From Acanthaster planci (Eukaryota > Echinodermata > Asteroidea > Valvatida > Acanthasteridae), in assembly GCF_001949145.1 (NCBI RefSeq), contig NW_019091355.1:347434-411433 (forward strand): a stretch of DNA of 64,000 bases, given 5' to 3'. Below, piece after piece: positions 62,632 through 64,000 of the stretch. Positions within the stretch are counted from its first letter, which is position 1; each line of letters begins with the position of its first letter. The position numbers and the translations under genes are program-made. Under the pieces are notes generated by a model. It was not told where the DNA came from, did not search any database, and worked only from the letters and a program-made list of their open reading frames with translations.

Positions 62632-64000
62632 TCAACTGCCCACCGCAATTTTTCGTTGAACTTCAAACTTCAAAGTACCTGAATTTTTAGGTGCTGGGTT
62701 TGAAGTAGCAAACCCCTGGTGGCTCATGTCTGCTGGAGTTTCAGCCTCAGCACTCCTCCTTAACACAACTCTTCTGTCCAAAGTACAGTCTGGTATACCA
62801 TGGTAGTTCTGTGCACTGCCTGGAAGGATGCTTGCCACAGACTTCCCACTAATCATGTTCGGTGTGGAACTGTTAAAATGCATTTGTTGCATCACTGATG
62901 AAGTCACTGGTGTAGATTGGATTCCAGCAAGTGGCTGGGGAAAGTAGTATGTACTATTAGACTGGTTCTGGGGATGAGAGCTGACACTAGATTTCAACTT
63001 CTTTCTGAGCAGGTTCATCTTCTCACGAACAAGATGTTTAAGATCACTAGTTTGGTGCTGTTGCTTGTACACATCCTTGATCCTACGAAGAACCTTCATG
63101 TGTTCTCTCTCAGATAATCCTGGCACACCGCTTAATGGCCTGAAATTCCAGTCTTCAATACCTGCTTTTTCGATTTCATCAGGGGAGAAGTATTTAACCA
63201 GTGACTCTAACTGAAGGTGAACATTGGCAGCAATGTCCTCGTACTTATTGATGGAAGTTTGAAAGGTGGTTTTTTTGGACTCTTCGGCTGAGCTTTTCCC
63301 CTCCATCAATGATGCTAATGTCTTTGTTGTCTTGAGCCACAGGTTGTTGTACTGGCCCAAGCACGAGAAACAGGTTTTTTTGAATGCCTTCCTGTCAGTC
63401 TGAAAACGGGACATTTGATGGGTTGCCTTATTAGTTGATTTACGTAGTGCAGATAGCTTTGATGAGATGCCGTATAGGTCATCGACTGGCTCCAGACCAC
63501 AGGAAGCTTCAGCAGTGCCTTTTATATCAGAGAGTCTTTCTCTGCGAGATTTTCTATTATCATCACTTGACGATGATGAATTTAGGTGGTAGCTCCTCTC
63601 AGCACTTGACGACCGTGATCTAGTCTGTGATTTACTCCTTCGAAAGGGTAATCTACACTTGTAGCTTGATGATTTACTGTGATGGGATCCTCTTCTTTGG
63701 GGTGATTGTGATTTTCTACGTGATTTAGCATGAAGTGGGGATCTGCTTTGATGTGATCGGCTCCTCTTTGGTGATCTGTCTCTTTCTGGTGATGCACCAT
63801 GTGAAGACCTCCTCCTGGGTGGTGATATCCTTTTGAAAGTTGGTGAATCACTTTTGCTATCATGGGACCAAGAATGTGAAGACTTCCCACTACAACTACT
63901 GCTACTGCTGTATCTTCTTGACCTGGAATCTTTTCCTCCACACTTGCTTGACTTCTCTGAAACTTTGCTGTGTGACTTTGGTTTCACAGCCTCCCCGCTG
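62632..64000 (-). CDS. RS-rich protein with helical domain, 5' partial
   Basis: This open frame of about 455 codons runs off the right edge. The first in-window codons have no ATG in context, so the true start is outside. The first 150 residues or so are Arg/Ser-rich with SPxR and RS dipeptides (SPERDRSPKRSRSHQSRSPL), typical of nuclear splicing and mRNA-processing proteins. A predicted helical region of about 180 residues follows, including DDLYGISSKLSALRKSTNKA, then NFRPLSGVPGLSEREHMKVL. A Gln/Ser-rich tail ends the protein. I do not recognise the family. The frame stops at 62632, but an in-frame-compatible donor (TCAG|GTACTT, exon end 62679) could splice to a further exon. It is transcribed towards ZDHHC6. 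The role in RNA processing is inferred from composition only. Confidence 0.6.
   Translation of the reverse strand, partial: SGEAVKPKSHSKVSEKSSKCGGKDSRSRRYSSSSSCSGKSSHSWSHDSKSDSPTFKRISPPRRRSSHGASPERDRSPKRSRSHQSRSPLHAKSRRKSQSPQRRGSHHSKSSSYKCRLPFRRSKSQTRSRSSSAERSYHLNSSSSSDDNRKSRRERLSDIKGTAEASCGLEPVDDLYGISSKLSALRKSTNKATHQMSRFQTDRKAFKKTCFSCLGQYNNLWLKTTKTLASLMEGKSSAEESKKTTFQTSINKYEDIAANVHLQLESLVKYFSPDEIEKAGIEDWNFRPLSGVPGLSEREHMKVLRRIKDVYKQQHQTSDLKHLVREKMNLLRKKLKSSVSSHPQNQSNSTYYFPQPLAGIQSTPVTSSVMQQMHFNSSTPNMISGKSVASILPGSAQNYHGIPDCTLDRRVVLRRSAEAETPADMSHQGFATSNPAPKNSGTLKFEVQRKIAVGS

Noticed and set aside
62254-62682. 142-codon plus-strand frame overlapping the RS gene 3' end
   Set aside because: It is antisense to the RS exon at its end, has no splice or family support, and is probably chance.

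Overview
This is a eukaryotic window with intron-rich genes, GT-AG splice sites, long AT-rich spacers and many short tandem repeats. The proteins are metazoan. The palindromic word TACATGTA recurs in spacers and dispersed repeats carry AGAGGGCGCT, which suggests a marine invertebrate deuterostome. An echinoderm is my best guess, but the organism cannot be fixed from this sequence. No bacterial, phage or viral system was found.

I rebuilt the gene models by hand from splice signals, reading phase and family alignment. From left to right: (1) a decayed or unresolved minus-strand coding locus at 4.2-5.3 kb; (2) an intronless ELOVL6-like fatty-acid elongase, minus, 5728-6672; (3) TXNDC15, plus, 4 exons, 7567-12003; (4) a DEG/ENaC-family sodium channel, minus, 10 exons, 15536-21096, with a Gly/Ser insertion in its extracellular domain; (5) SEC24 of the C/D class, plus, 17 coding exons, 26520-35962; (6) a single-LIM-domain CRIP-like protein of 80 residues, minus, 4 very small exons spread over 7 kb, 47437-54396; (7) ZDHHC6, plus, 9 exons, 56109-59296; (8) the 3' part of an unrecognised RS-rich protein, minus, running off the right edge. 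In each multi-exon model all exon phases join without a frameshift.

The genes from ELOVL6 to the RS gene alternate strands, so every neighbouring pair is head-to-head or tail-to-tail. ELOVL6, TXNDC15, SEC24 and ZDHHC6 all belong to the endoplasmic reticulum or its export machinery. ELOVL6 and ZDHHC6 both end in a KKxx retrieval motif. I see no evidence that the set is co-regulated.

The spacers hold tandem repeats: 94 bp at 4.6 kb, about 391 bp at 13.7-14.6 kb, about 211 bp at 38.4-39.7 kb interrupted by a 753-base assembly gap, and 98 bp at 49 kb. A tRNA-derived SINE-like element with a 35-bp inverted duplication lies at 40.9-41.0 kb. The stretches 21.1-26.5 kb, 41-47 kb and 59.3-62.6 kb show no gene I can support.
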